Assembly: GCA_937980625.1 (NCBI GenBank)
Contig: CALJPJ010000060.1
Coordinates: 1-6,128, forward strand
Reading direction: 5' to 3'
Length of the DNA: 6,128 nucleotides
Origin: an uncultured Bdellovibrionales bacterium
Lineage (GTDB): Bacteria > Bdellovibrionota > Bdellovibrionia > Bdellovibrionales > UBA1609
Shown piece after piece: positions 6,045 to 6,128 of the stretch. A program made the translations under genes and the position numbers. Below the pieces are notes generated by a model. The model had not been told where the DNA came from and ran no database searches. It was given only the letters and a program-made list of their open reading frames with translations. Within the stretch, counting starts at the first letter, position 1, and each line of letters begins with the position of its first letter.

Positions 6045-6128
6045 ATTCCCCGTTTGTCTGATACAAATGAAATAACATACCTCTAACTAAAAATGGGGCT
6101 AAATAGATTAGTCGACCTAAATATGTAA
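6019..6128 (-). CDS. C-terminal end of an unrecognised upstream gene (partial)
   Basis: On the minus strand one frame is open from the window edge (first whole codon 6126-6124) to TAA at 6021-6019. It gives 35 codons, including the hydrophobic stretch LGRLIYLAPFLVRGMLFHLY and then a polar end DDVRQIT. The other two frames are broken by stops upstream of 6045. The frame would overlap the start of the deacylase/aminotransferase gene by 26 bases, in keeping with the compact operon. I do not recognise the protein, and 35 codons are too few to exclude a chance opening, although amino-acid composition looks natural. If real, it is the preceding gene of the same operon and the promoter lies outside the window. 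Confidence 0.5.
   Translation of the reverse strand, partial: TYLGRLIYLAPFLVRGMLFHLYQTNGEYDDVRQIT
6048..6051 (-). promoter_or_regulatory. Probable Shine-Dalgarno GGGG before a triple ATG start
   Basis: The minus strand reads GGGG AAT ATGATGATG. Spacing is three bases to the first ATG, six to the second (6041) and nine to the third (6038). The second or third start therefore fits ribosome spacing better than the longest frame. The protein differs by only one or two methionines. Confidence 0.5.

Noticed and set aside
1..6128. Promoters, rho-independent terminators, riboswitches, tRNAs, CRISPR arrays or insertion sequences
   Set aside because: No GC-rich stem followed by a T-run, no spaced repeats, no terminal inverted repeats and no transposase were seen. 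The genes abut or overlap, leaving no room for internal regulatory regions; AT-rich -10-like strings inside genes were not counted.

Overview
The window is AT-rich (roughly one third G+C by eye) bacterial DNA. All genes lie on the minus strand, so the operon reads from position 6128 down to 1. Packing is very tight: junctions are 4-nt ATGA overlaps, a 1-nt TGATG overlap, a 1-nt gap behind a strong GGAGG, and a 26-nt overlap at the upstream edge. This looks like one polycistronic unit that enters and leaves the window. The sequence alone does not fix the taxon. An AT-rich Gram-negative such as a gammaproteobacterium is a guess from protein style only.

In transcription order there are seven coding segments. 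(1) 6019..6128 holds the C-terminal end of an unrecognised upstream protein. (2) 4059..6044 encodes a two-domain protein: an N-terminal zinc deacylase of the succinylglutamate desuccinylase/aspartoacylase (AstE/AspA) family fused to a fold-type I PLP aminotransferase. Its frame meets an in-frame TAG at 4059-4061 and then continues as convincing aminotransferase sequence to a TGA at 3900-3902. (3) 3029..3907 encodes a RimK-like ATP-grasp ligase. (4-6) 2010..3032, 1192..2013 and 420..1190 encode an ATPase and two different membrane subunits of an ABC-2 type exporter (COG4586/COG4587/COG3694 style). (7) 1..420 encodes the N-terminal part of a D-isomer-specific 2-hydroxyacid dehydrogenase, cut by the window edge.

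Taken together, the enzymes (2-oxo/2-hydroxy acid redox, transamination, ATP-dependent amide ligation, zinc-dependent deacylation) plus a dedicated exporter suggest a locus that makes and exports a small amino-acid-derived compound. The product cannot be named from this window. The most notable observation is the amber codon inside the fused aminotransferase. It separates the fold from the arginine expected to bind the substrate carboxylate, so either this copy is a recent nonsense mutant (or contains a sequence error), or UAG is read through. No intergenic stretch longer than 300 bases exists, and I see no RNA genes, CRISPR arrays, insertion sequences, promoters or terminators.
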